NCBI GenBank assembly: GCA_036265385.1
Contig: DATAPD010000051.1
Span: 1 to 24,013, forward strand
From: DATAPD01 sp036265385
GTDB lineage: Bacteria > Acidobacteriota > Terriglobia > Terriglobales > Acidobacteriaceae
Reading direction: 5' to 3'
DNA: 24,013 bases
The notes under the pieces were generated by a model. That model was not told where the DNA came from and ran no database searches. It worked only from the letters and a program-made list of their open reading frames with translations. The first letter of the stretch is position 1, and each line of letters starts with the position of its first letter. This document shows, piece by piece, positions 12,859-20,230 of this stretch. The position numbers and the translations under genes were made by a program.

Positions 12859-15195
12859 TCACTGGATCGTCACGCCAGCCTGCGCTCCACTGACCGGAAT
12901 CGCTTGCATGGCAGGATCCCTAGCGCCGCCGCGTGTAACTGAAATTGCCGACTGCCCGCTCCCTTTCGCCATGAAGGTCAGGGTGACAATCCCACCTTGA
13001 CCGGATACACCACCAGCGCCAGGCGGACGCGTAGCAGTTATCTGCACGGAGCCGGTGGTGGGATCGTCGCGATGAACGAGTGCCACTGGCTGTCCATCCT
13101 GCGACAAGAAACCGCCGTTTGAAACATTTACCATCTCAAGCTGATTAGGATCGTAGTTTACCTGCACGGGCACGGAATACACATTTTGCGCGCCTGACAT
13201 CAAGAGATTGACCGTGAAAGTTGATCCTTTTGCTTGAGTAATGGTTGGAGGATCAAACAAAAAACTCGCACTGCCTTGCTGCGTATTTGGCGGATTAGCA
13301 GCGGGCGGAGTCGTTGCCGGCATGCTGGTGGGCGTTTGGCCAGGTGACGCTTGAGGAGCATTCGCCGGGACAGATTGCTGAGGTGCGGGTGCGGGCGCAG
13401 CCGCGCTGGCCGGAGGCTGCGCGGCCACTGGTGTCGTTACGGTCTTGTTGATGTGACGCAGCTCAAGAGCGTTCGCCGTACCGACATCGATTGCGTCCTG
13501 GTTGGATCGGCTGAGTTCTTGCCCTCGAATGATGTGTGGGACAAGAACGAAAACAATTTCGTTTTCCCGATGCTCGGTATTTGTCTGCGAGAAGAGATAC
13601 TTCAGCAAAGGAATCTGAGCGAGTCCAGGGATTCCGCTCAGCGCTCGGGTCTGCTGATCTTCGAGAATGCCGCCTAAAAGATTCACCTCACCATCACGTA
13701 AACGGATTTCGTGCTCCACCTTGCGCTGACCGATGACTGGCTGATCGATACCCCCAATATTCACACGCGAGGTCACAGCAGAAATATCAAGCGCAATCTT
13801 CAATGTCACTTCCCTTGTCGCATGTACGCGTGGGGTGATGTCGATATTGACGCCCACATCGAGATATTGGAATTGTGTGTTGACAAGAGGGTTGATCCCC
13901 ACCCCGCCGATGCCTGGCTGAAATGAGCCGGTGGCCACCGGAACGCGATCGCCGATTTTCAACGATGCTTTTTGACCGTCAAGAGCGCGAATCTGCGGAT
14001 TCTGGATGATTTTTGTGGTGCTGTCACTTAAGAGTGCGGTGGCCGATGCAGGCGGGATTGTCACTTGAAAGTCAGTGGCATTGAGGTCGCCCAGGCGATT
14101 CAGGTTGATTGTATTAGCGGTACTCCCCGATGTTGTAGAGGTGGTGTTATTCGTTCCGGTCGTGCTGGTCGTGACGTTAGGTTGAAGTGCCACCGAGGCG
14201 GTGGTTGGCGGACTAATTCCAAGATTCCGCATTTTGTCGCGGCTGACCTGCATGACCGCGACTTCAACGATCACTTCGGCCTTCGCTTTATCCAGATCAT
14301 CAACCAACTTCTGGGCAAGTGCGAGTTGGTCTGGAGTTCCACGTACGACGATAGCTCCCTGAGATGGAAGTTGCTGAATCCGACTCACTTCTAGAATCGT
14401 GCGCATCGCATTCACGATATCTTGCAGTTCTGTTGGTTGAGACAGGTTCGCCAAGTAGAAAGTCTTGATGACGCTCTGTTCCAATTCTTTGCGTTTTCCC
14501 GGATTGTCAGCAGCGACGAAAATCGTGTTCGGTGTGACGGGACGCCAGAACGTTTTCGATTCCAGCGAAACAATCTCCAACGCTTCTTCAAGCGTAACTC
14601 CGTTCAATTCGATCTTGATCCGACGGGGAGTGTAATCCGGGTCGAACAGAACATTGATTCCAGCTAGCTTCCCGATGGTTTCGTAAGCGACCTTCGAATC
14701 ATCGGTCATCTTAAGGGTAATTGGGATGTTCGAAATGGGAGCTAGTTCGACAGGTCCGGCAGCTTCGGAGAGGCGTCTGCGCAAGGCATTCGGAGGTGAT
14801 GTCGAGGCTTGGGGACCGCTTCCCTGTCCTTCCTGGATCATCTGTTGAGTGCGTCGAATCTCCTGCTGCGCAATAAAACTCGAAGGGTCGATCTCCAGGG
14901 CCTTTTGAAATTCCGCGAGAGCTTCGTTCAGTTTGCCGCCATCGCGGGTCACCTGGCCACGGTGAACGTGAGAAGCGGCCGCAAGGAATTTGGTCCGTTC
15001 ATAAGAGGCACGGTACCGCAACTCTTTTGGCTTTTGCTCATAAGCCTGCCGATAGAACTCATAGGCCTGCTCGTAGTTCTGTCGCGCTTCCGCATCTTGG
15101 CCCTTCTGCCACAGTGACTTGGCGCTTTCGGCAACTACCAGAAGCGCGGCCGTCAACATAATGAAAACCACTGACAGGGGGATCAGGCGTCTCAT
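12859..15195 (-). CDS. GspD/PilQ-family secretin with N-terminal TPRs and C-terminal cohesin-like domain
   Basis: 778 residues from ATG 15195, AGGA 7 nt upstream; a 21-codon longer frame has no ribosome site and would spoil the signal peptide (MRRLIPLSVVFIMLTAALLV). TPR-like repeats about 25-125 (NYEQAYEFYRQAYEQKP, NEALAEFQKALEIDPSSF); N0/STN-like domain about 155-230; N1-type domain about 240-305 (VIKTFYLANLSQPTELQDIV ... GAIVVRGTPDQLALAQKLVD); secretin core to about 560 with VPVATGSF and LLGGILEDQQTRALSGIPGL. A Thr/Ser/Asn-rich insertion sits at about 340-365. After a Pro/Ala linker (590-640) a beta-sandwich resembling cohesin follows (VPVQVNYDPNQLEMVNVSNG ... GIVTLTFMAKG). It forms the outer-membrane channel for the pseudopilins encoded next. 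Confidence 0.92.
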   Translation of the reverse strand: MRRLIPLSVVFIMLTAALLVVAESAKSLWQKGQDAEARQNYEQAYEFYRQAYEQKPKELRYRASYERTKFLAAASHVHRGQVTRDGGKLNEALAEFQKALEIDPSSFIAQQEIRRTQQMIQEGQGSGPQASTSPPNALRRRLSEAAGPVELAPISNIPITLKMTDDSKVAYETIGKLAGINVLFDPDYTPRRIKIELNGVTLEEALEIVSLESKTFWRPVTPNTIFVAADNPGKRKELEQSVIKTFYLANLSQPTELQDIVNAMRTILEVSRIQQLPSQGAIVVRGTPDQLALAQKLVDDLDKAKAEVIVEVAVMQVSRDKMRNLGISPPTTASVALQPNVTTSTTGTNNTTSTTSGSTANTINLNRLGDLNATDFQVTIPPASATALLSDSTTKIIQNPQIRALDGQKASLKIGDRVPVATGSFQPGIGGVGINPLVNTQFQYLDVGVNIDITPRVHATREVTLKIALDISAVTSRVNIGGIDQPVIGQRKVEHEIRLRDGEVNLLGGILEDQQTRALSGIPGLAQIPLLKYLFSQTNTEHRENEIVFVLVPHIIRGQELSRSNQDAIDVGTANALELRHINKTVTTPVAAQPPASAAAPAPAPQQSVPANAPQASPGQTPTSMPATTPPAANPPNTQQGSASFLFDPPTITQAKGSTFTVNLLMSGAQNVYSVPVQVNYDPNQLEMVNVSNGGFLSQDGQPVALVHRDDPTTGSVQITATRPPGAGGVSGQGGIVTLTFMAKGSGQSAISVTRGGARDPAMQAIPVSGAQAGVTIQ

Positions 15196-15453
15196 GAAAT
15201 CATCCTTGTATGGCAGAACATCGAATGTCGCCCGCGTGCGGAGCGCAGGGATCAGCACATTTTTTGCGCTTTAAATGCATGAAGAGTGGCTTAGGGGCCG
15301 ATTATAGCATCGCAAGGATTGACCTCCGAAGTGACTGCTCTGGTTGCAGTTAGAATCATAAGTAGTAGAACCGTAGACGTAATTTCGGCCCCTCTGACAG
15401 CTTGCAGCGCACGAAGCTATATCGGCGATTGTGATACGTTCCAGAAACCATCT

Positions 15454-15978
15454 ATGCCCAGGCAGCGAACCCATTCGACGGTGTTCAATCCCGAAAAAAA
15501 TCCCCGACGCGACCCGACTGCATCTGGGCAGAGAGATGCCGCTGTCAACAGGAATGCTTCGCACAACTACTTCTTGCAGGAAAAATTCGAAGCGGGAATC
15601 GTATTAACCGGGACTGAGGTCAAGGCAATCCGCGCGGGCAAAGCGAACCTGAAAGACTCGTATGGCCTGGTTAAGGACGGCGAACTTTGGCTGCTGAATT
15701 GTCATATCAGTCCATACGAACACGGAAGCTATTCAAACCACGCAGCGCTTAGAACTCGAAAGCTCCTTGTACATAAAGATGAACTGCGGAAGCTGATGAT
15801 CAGAACGCAGCAAAAGGGGCTGACGCTAATCCCGACGCGTTTGTATTTCAAGAACGGGAGGGTGAAGATTGAGTTGGCTATCGCCCGCGGCAAGCAACTT
15901 TGGGATAAACGAGAAACCGAGCGACGCCGTACCGCAGACCGTGAAGCGCGCGATGCTATCGCACGCGGACGAAAGTAG
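15454..15978 (+). CDS. smpB: SsrA-binding protein SmpB
   Basis: 174 residues from ATG 15454; the frame is open upstream but the family begins shortly before the ASHNYFLQEKFEAGIVLTGT segment. That segment, then EVKAIRAGKANLKDSYGLVK, ISPYEHGSY, and the C-terminal LAIARGKQLWDKRETERRRT tail are diagnostic. SmpB binds tmRNA and places its C-terminal helix in the empty mRNA channel to rescue stalled ribosomes. The N-terminal extension of about 25 residues is longer than usual. The tmRNA gene itself was not seen in the window. Divergent from the secretin operon across a 258-nt gap in which no clear motif was found. Confidence 0.96.
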   Translation: MPRQRTHSTVFNPEKNPRRDPTASGQRDAAVNRNASHNYFLQEKFEAGIVLTGTEVKAIRAGKANLKDSYGLVKDGELWLLNCHISPYEHGSYSNHAALRTRKLLVHKDELRKLMIRTQQKGLTLIPTRLYFKNGRVKIELAIARGKQLWDKRETERRRTADREARDAIARGRK

Positions 15979-16014
15979 AGCGAGGGAAACGGACTGTTGT
16001 TCACCGAACTCTGA

Positions 16015-16043
16015 TTGAGAGATTGGAACGCGGTTGCTATAAT
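16015..16043 (+). promoter_or_regulatory. Sigma70-type promoter of tRNA-Phe
   Basis: TTGAGA at 16015-16020, a 17-nt spacer, and a perfect TATAAT at 16038-16043. Start of transcription is expected near 16050, giving a leader of about 80 nt before the mature tRNA-Phe 5' end. Confidence 0.8.
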
Positions 16044-16128
16044 TCTCGCTCACGCTCCCCGCGTTTCTGGTTGCAGACTCGAGGCATTCCCCAAGAGTCA
16101 GATATTGGATTCCATCAGAAACCGAAGT

Positions 16129-16204
16129 GGCCAGGTAGCTCAGGTGGTAGAGCGCAGCCCTGAAAAGGCTGGCGTCGGCGGTTCAACTCCGTCCCTGGCC
16201 ACCA
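16129..16204 (+). tRNA. tRNA-Phe (GAA anticodon)
   Basis: 76 nt with encoded CCA. Acceptor GGCCAGG/CCTGGCC perfectly paired, D-arm GCTCAGGTGGTAGAGC, anticodon arm CAGCC-CTGAAAA-GGCTG with anticodon GAA, T-arm GGCGG-TTCAACT-CCGTC with one G-T pair. Promoter upstream at 16015-16043. No integrase is next to it. Confidence 0.97.
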
Positions 16205-16388
16205 TTCTTTACTCGTTGACAGCCCGAAACTTGTGGTAAACCAAAGCACGATGGTGCTGAGGTGGTTTTCCTTCGTCTAAAAGCGGCAGGGTAAAATGGT
16301 TTTTGTCAATTGCTCGCTCGTGCTGAAGGATTTACCGGAGTGCAGTAACAGAATGCCTTCTCCATAATGTGAGTACTGTTTTACCGCG

Positions 16389-16811
16389 ATGGATACTAAC
16401 AGGCGCATTTTATTGATCGACGACAGCCCAGCCGTCTTGAAGGCATTCAGGACCGTGCTGTCGTTACATCCGTCGTGGGAGATCGTTGGCGAAGCCTTGA
16501 ATGGAATGGATGGGGTAGCGCTCTTCCGCAAACTGGCTCCAAATGTTGTGATACTCGATTACCAGATGCCCGGGATGACTGGAGTTGATGTAGGTCGAGA
16601 GCTTCGAAAGATCGGATTTCAAGGTCTGTTGATATTGTTTAGTCTTCATGCAGGCCCTGAGTTGAATGCACTCGCGAAAGAAGTAGGATTTGATGCGGTG
16701 CTTCCGAAAAATGCACCATTCCCAATCGTGACCATAATTGAGAAGATGAGCGGCGAAATGACTCGAACGAAAGCCGCCATTGCAGCGTCGTCACGTGCGG
16801 AGTTGTCTTAA
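16389..16811 (+). CDS. Stand-alone response-regulator receiver protein (CheY-like)
   Basis: 140 residues, one receiver domain. D11 and D12 (LLIDDSP) bind Mg, D57 (VVILDYQMPG) is the phospho-acceptor, S85 (LILFSLHAG) takes the Ser/Thr switch position and K107 (VLPKNAP) is the invariant Lys. No DNA-binding or enzyme output domain follows, only a short Ala/Ser-rich tail. It acts by phosphorylation-dependent protein contact; the cognate histidine kinase is not in the window. The 184-nt stretch between tRNA-Phe and this gene contains no convincing promoter. Confidence 0.93.
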   Translation: MDTNRRILLIDDSPAVLKAFRTVLSLHPSWEIVGEALNGMDGVALFRKLAPNVVILDYQMPGMTGVDVGRELRKIGFQGLLILFSLHAGPELNALAKEVGFDAVLPKNAPFPIVTIIEKMSGEMTRTKAAIAASSRAELS

Positions 16812-16860
16812 GCCTTCTCTCCTAACCTTTTTTTAAACGTTGTAAGCCGAGGTGCCAGTT

Positions 16861-17034
16861 GTGAAAGGCGAGACACGAGAAAGATGGCAGCACCTTTGTG
16901 AGCTAGCAGCAGACGAGCAAGACCCTGAAAAACTGCTCGAGCTCGTCAAAGAAATCAATCGACTACTTGAAGCCAAAGAAGCTCGATTACAAATGCTGCG
17001 TAAGGTTCCTTCGGAGAAAAGCTTCAAGATTTGA
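16861..17034 (+). CDS. Short coiled-coil conserved-type protein
   Basis: 57 residues from GTG 16861, with GAGG 8 nt upstream; a GTG at 16852 would give three more residues but lacks a ribosome site. The core RWQHLCELAADEQDPEKLLE followed by LVKEINRLLEAKEARLQ is strongly helical and amphipathic, and looks like the small RWxxLCxxAxxExDPxKLxELVxEINRLL family common in Acidobacteria (recognition by pattern, function unknown). It follows the receiver gene by about 50 nt on the same strand. Confidence 0.75.
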   Translation: MKGETRERWQHLCELAADEQDPEKLLELVKEINRLLEAKEARLQMLRKVPSEKSFKI

Positions 17035-17219
17035 TCAAAACAGCCCTGAATTTTCAATTGGGCGCATTCTTCCCTGGCAAGTTCGTGCCTATCTTTTCTC
17101 GCCTATTGCTTCTCTCAATTTCAAACCTGCTCTGAGGCAAATAGAAAATTGACAACCTGCGCCCACTTCATTAACCTCGCTCGCACCTCTGGCATATCAC
17201 TTCTGAACGGGATTCAACG

Positions 17220-17588
17220 ATGTGTAAGCCGAGGTTCATTCATTTAGCAGCATCTCTCCTGTTGAGCATAGTGCTGTTAGCGTGCGGGGATAACAGCAAT
17301 TCCCATCCTGTAACGAGTATTGACATTAGCCCAATCAGTCCCACAATCGCAGTCGGGGCGATGCAACAATTCACGGCAACTGGCCATTTTTCGGACGGGT
17401 CGACTGCTGATCTGACGCATCAAGCGAATTGGAGCTCAAGCGTAACGTCTGTTGGCACTATACAGAGCGTAGGCACGCAACCCGGCCTTGCCAGTGGCAT
17501 AAGTGCGGGGGCGACTCAAATCACCGTGAGCTTCGCCCAAGGCTCGAGCAGTGTGACGGCTTCTACGGACTTGACCGTCACAAATTGA
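17220..17588 (+). CDS. Lipoprotein with one Big2 (bacterial Ig-like) domain
   Basis: 122 residues. Signal peptide with a lipobox LLAC (Cys 22), so the mature protein is lipid-anchored. After a short linker comes a single Ig-like group 2 domain: SIDISPISPTIAVGAMQQFT, then ATGHFSDGSTADLTHQANWS and a closing SSVTASTDLTVTN strand. Such domains are usually adhesive or spacer modules in surface proteins. Here nothing else is attached, which makes it an unusually small single-domain surface lipoprotein. Confidence 0.87.
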   Translation: MCKPRFIHLAASLLLSIVLLACGDNSNSHPVTSIDISPISPTIAVGAMQQFTATGHFSDGSTADLTHQANWSSSVTSVGTIQSVGTQPGLASGISAGATQITVSFAQGSSSVTASTDLTVTN

Positions 17589-17751
17589 GCCAAATCCGGA
17601 CAGAGCATCTCTAGCCTGACGTTGTTCTTTCGACTCAAAGGCAATTGCCTGCTTTGTTTTGGGTCCGTGGCTGATGGGCTTCCATCCTCCGTATGACCTC
17701 TCTCGGATTTCCGCGTCTAAGCAAAGCCCGTAATCAAAGTGAGAGCGTTCT

Positions 17752-18908
17752 ATGAAGATGCTTGGGATTGGCAGTCTTCGAGCCCTGTCCATTGTTATGT
17801 TTTGGCTTTTTGCCGCAAGTATAGCCATCAGCCAGATCAATGGTCTGGTTCCGATCGAGTCCTCTCATTGGCATCTGGAGGGCGACGCGAAACTCTCTGA
17901 ATACCTGGATCGAAAAACAATTCGAGTGGATGGAGGATCGGCGGAACTGGACAACGTAGTGATGCAAGATGGCGTCATTGACGTGGACGTCGCGACCCGG
18001 CAGGTCGTGGGTTCTTCGGTATCCAATTCCGGATCGAGGAAGATAGCAATGGAGAATGGGTGTATCTGCGCCAGCACAAATCGGGACTTCCTGACGCCAT
18101 TCAATACACGCCTGTCCTACGAACTGGGTTGAACTGGCAGCTCTACAATGGAGCAGGGTTCACTGCTGCTGTCGCAATACCTAGAAATAAGTGGTTTCAC
18201 ATCAAGCTCGTTGTAACTGGTGCCCAAGCAAAGTTCTACGTTTCGGATATGGAGAAACCGGCGCTTGTCATAGATGACCTCAAGAGTGGCATTCGCAAAG
18301 GAAAGGTGGCCCTCGCTGTTCTGACCGGAGAAACTTATTTCAGTAACTTTCGAATCCAATTGACTCCGAGCTCAGTTTGGCAACGTCATTGGCCGGCGGT
18401 CCGACGGGGAGCATTGACGAAGTGGAGTCTCTCACCCTCGTATGACGCTCTCACTCGTGATCTAGAGATGCCGTTGTCAAAAGCTGAAACCAACACAATC
18501 GAATGGCAACCTATTGAGGCCGAAGCTCCCGGTCTAGTGCCCATCTATCGATATCGAGACGCACCTCACCCGAGAGTGAGTTTCGCGAACGATTTCTCAA
18601 AGAGATTGGAGCCACAACCAGGAATGAAAGTGGTGTATGCACGAACCAGCATAGAAGCCGACAGCGATCAAACTAGAAGGCTGAACATCGGGTACAGCGA
18701 CGAGGTGAGTGTATTTCTAAACGGCCAAATTCTTTACCGCGGACGCAGCGCCCAGAATTTTAGAGATCCAGGTTTTCTTGGCATCGTCAATCCGGAAAAC
18801 GATAGTGTCTACCTGCCCTTGAAGAAGGGCAACAACGAGCTTGTGCTAGCAATTAGCGAGCTGGGCGGAGGTTGGGGTTTCATCTGTCAATTAGAAGACA
18901 TGAAATAG
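17752..18908 (+). pseudogene. Secreted LamG/DUF1080-like protein, broken by one frameshift
   Basis: Two overlapping frames encode one protein. Frame 1 (17752-18132) gives a signal peptide (LSIVMFWLFAASIAISQ) and the first beta-sandwich strands up to DGVIDVDVAT. The continuation, GRGFFGIQFRIEEDSNGEWV and YLRQHKSGLPDAIQYTPVLR, is in another frame open to 18908. The switch falls at about 17991-18002 and fits loss of one base. The first domain (about 190 residues) resembles the concanavalin-like 3-keto-disaccharide hydrolase / DUF1080 or LamG fold; the C-terminal half has a jelly-roll-like segment SDEVSVFLNGQILYRGRSAQ of galactose-binding type. The intact reading beyond the shift suggests a recent mutation or sequencing error. 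Confidence 0.8.
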
Positions 18909-19027
18909 CGCCTTAGACCTTCGGCTCTTTACCTGTTTCGGACACACACCACCTTCGGTTTGTTAAGAGTTGTCTTCGGCAGAACGTATACTTCATCTCA
19001 GATTCACAACCACATACACAAAATCGA

Positions 19028-20086
19028 ATGATCAAGCCACGCGCATCCATCGGAATGCTTCCTCCGTATCGCTCCCCCATCACGACCAGAACAAATCTCA
19101 ACCTCGATCTGAACGAAAACACATCCGGATGCTCACCAGCAGTTCTACAAAGGCTTCGTTCTCTAAGCGTGGAGCACTTATCCCAATATCCAGACCGCCG
19201 ACCGGGAGAAGGGTTGGTTGCAAATTGGCTCGGTCTGGATGCGGCACAAGTGCTGCTCACCAACGGCATCGACGAAGCTCTTCAATTGATTTTTTGGACA
19301 TACCTTGACCAAGATTCGGAGCTATTGATCGCTGAGCCCACTTTTCCTTTGTATGCACACTACGCTTTAGGATCCGGACGCAGACTACGGACAGTTCGTT
19401 ATGAGAAATCATTCGAATCCCCGGTTAACGAGCTTCGGGCTGCTCTGGATGATTCAACTCGCGTAATCGTCATTGCCAATCCGAACAATCCGACCGGAAC
19501 AGTGATCTCTGAGGAGGAGCTGCTCTCACTTGTACGAGACGCTGCGGACAAGCTTGTCGTCATCGATGAAGCATATTTTGAGTTCTATGGTCAGACGTTG
19601 ATCGATCAAATCTCAGCGCACCCGAACTTGGTTGTTACTCGCACGTTTTCGAAGGCATACGGTTTGGCCGGTCTGCGACTCGGCGTTGTCGCCGGCAACA
19701 TCGAGATTATTGAATCACTACGGCGATTCTGTTCACCCTTCAACGTGAACGCCATCGCACTCGAGTGTTTATCCCCTGCCGTTGGAGATATGCACTTTGT
19801 GGAAAGCTATGTAGCCCAAGTTGTGGAAGGCCGTAATAAGATCGCGGAGTTATGCGCCAGATTGGGTCTCACAATCTGGACAAGTCACGCAAATTTTATA
19901 TTGGTCAGGGTAGGTTCGAAGTGCAAAGAATTTGTACAACGTATGCAAGAAAATGGAATTATGGTTTCCGATCGTAGTAACGATGTGAATTGTGAGGGTT
20001 GCGTCCGTGTCACCATCTGTGCAAAACAGCAGCTATCGAAGTTGTTGCTAGCGTTCGAAGATTGTTTTAAGGCTGTGAGCCGCTGA
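19028..20086 (+). CDS. hisC: HisC-family PLP aminotransferase (histidinol-phosphate aminotransferase)
   Basis: 352 residues, normal for HisC. Fold-type I PLP motifs: LDLNENTSG near the N-terminus, LLTNGIDEAL (phosphate-binding turn), IANPNNPTGTVI with N154, VVIDEAYFEF with D180 and Y183, and the Schiff-base lysine K209 in TFSKAYGLAGLRLG with R217 for the cofactor phosphate. HisC converts imidazole-acetol phosphate to histidinol phosphate with glutamate. No other his gene is adjacent, so an alternative substrate (aromatic amino acids, threonine phosphate as in CobD) is possible. The start at ATG 19028 has no clear ribosome site. Confidence 0.9.
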   Translation: MIKPRASIGMLPPYRSPITTRTNLNLDLNENTSGCSPAVLQRLRSLSVEHLSQYPDRRPGEGLVANWLGLDAAQVLLTNGIDEALQLIFWTYLDQDSELLIAEPTFPLYAHYALGSGRRLRTVRYEKSFESPVNELRAALDDSTRVIVIANPNNPTGTVISEEELLSLVRDAADKLVVIDEAYFEFYGQTLIDQISAHPNLVVTRTFSKAYGLAGLRLGVVAGNIEIIESLRRFCSPFNVNAIALECLSPAVGDMHFVESYVAQVVEGRNKIAELCARLGLTIWTSHANFILVRVGSKCKEFVQRMQENGIMVSDRSNDVNCEGCVRVTICAKQQLSKLLLAFEDCFKAVSR

Positions 20087-20230
20087 AAACCCGTGTCATG
20101 TGATTCGGTTCTGTAGCGTGCCCCTCTTGAAAAAATCGTGCCAACATGCCAGATTTGAAATAATCAGCTCTGGTAGTTCACTCTGGCAACCCGGAGCAGT
20201 AATCGCAAATCTGTACGCGACGGGGGGCGT

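Noticed and set aside
17436..17840. Minus-strand 134-residue frame
   Set aside because: It is antisense to the Big2 lipoprotein and the start of the frameshifted gene, with no ribosome site or recognisable motif.
20087..20230. Riboswitch upstream of the beta-propeller gene
   Set aside because: The G/C-rich end looked suggestive, but no c-di-GMP, cobalamin or other conserved core could be matched.
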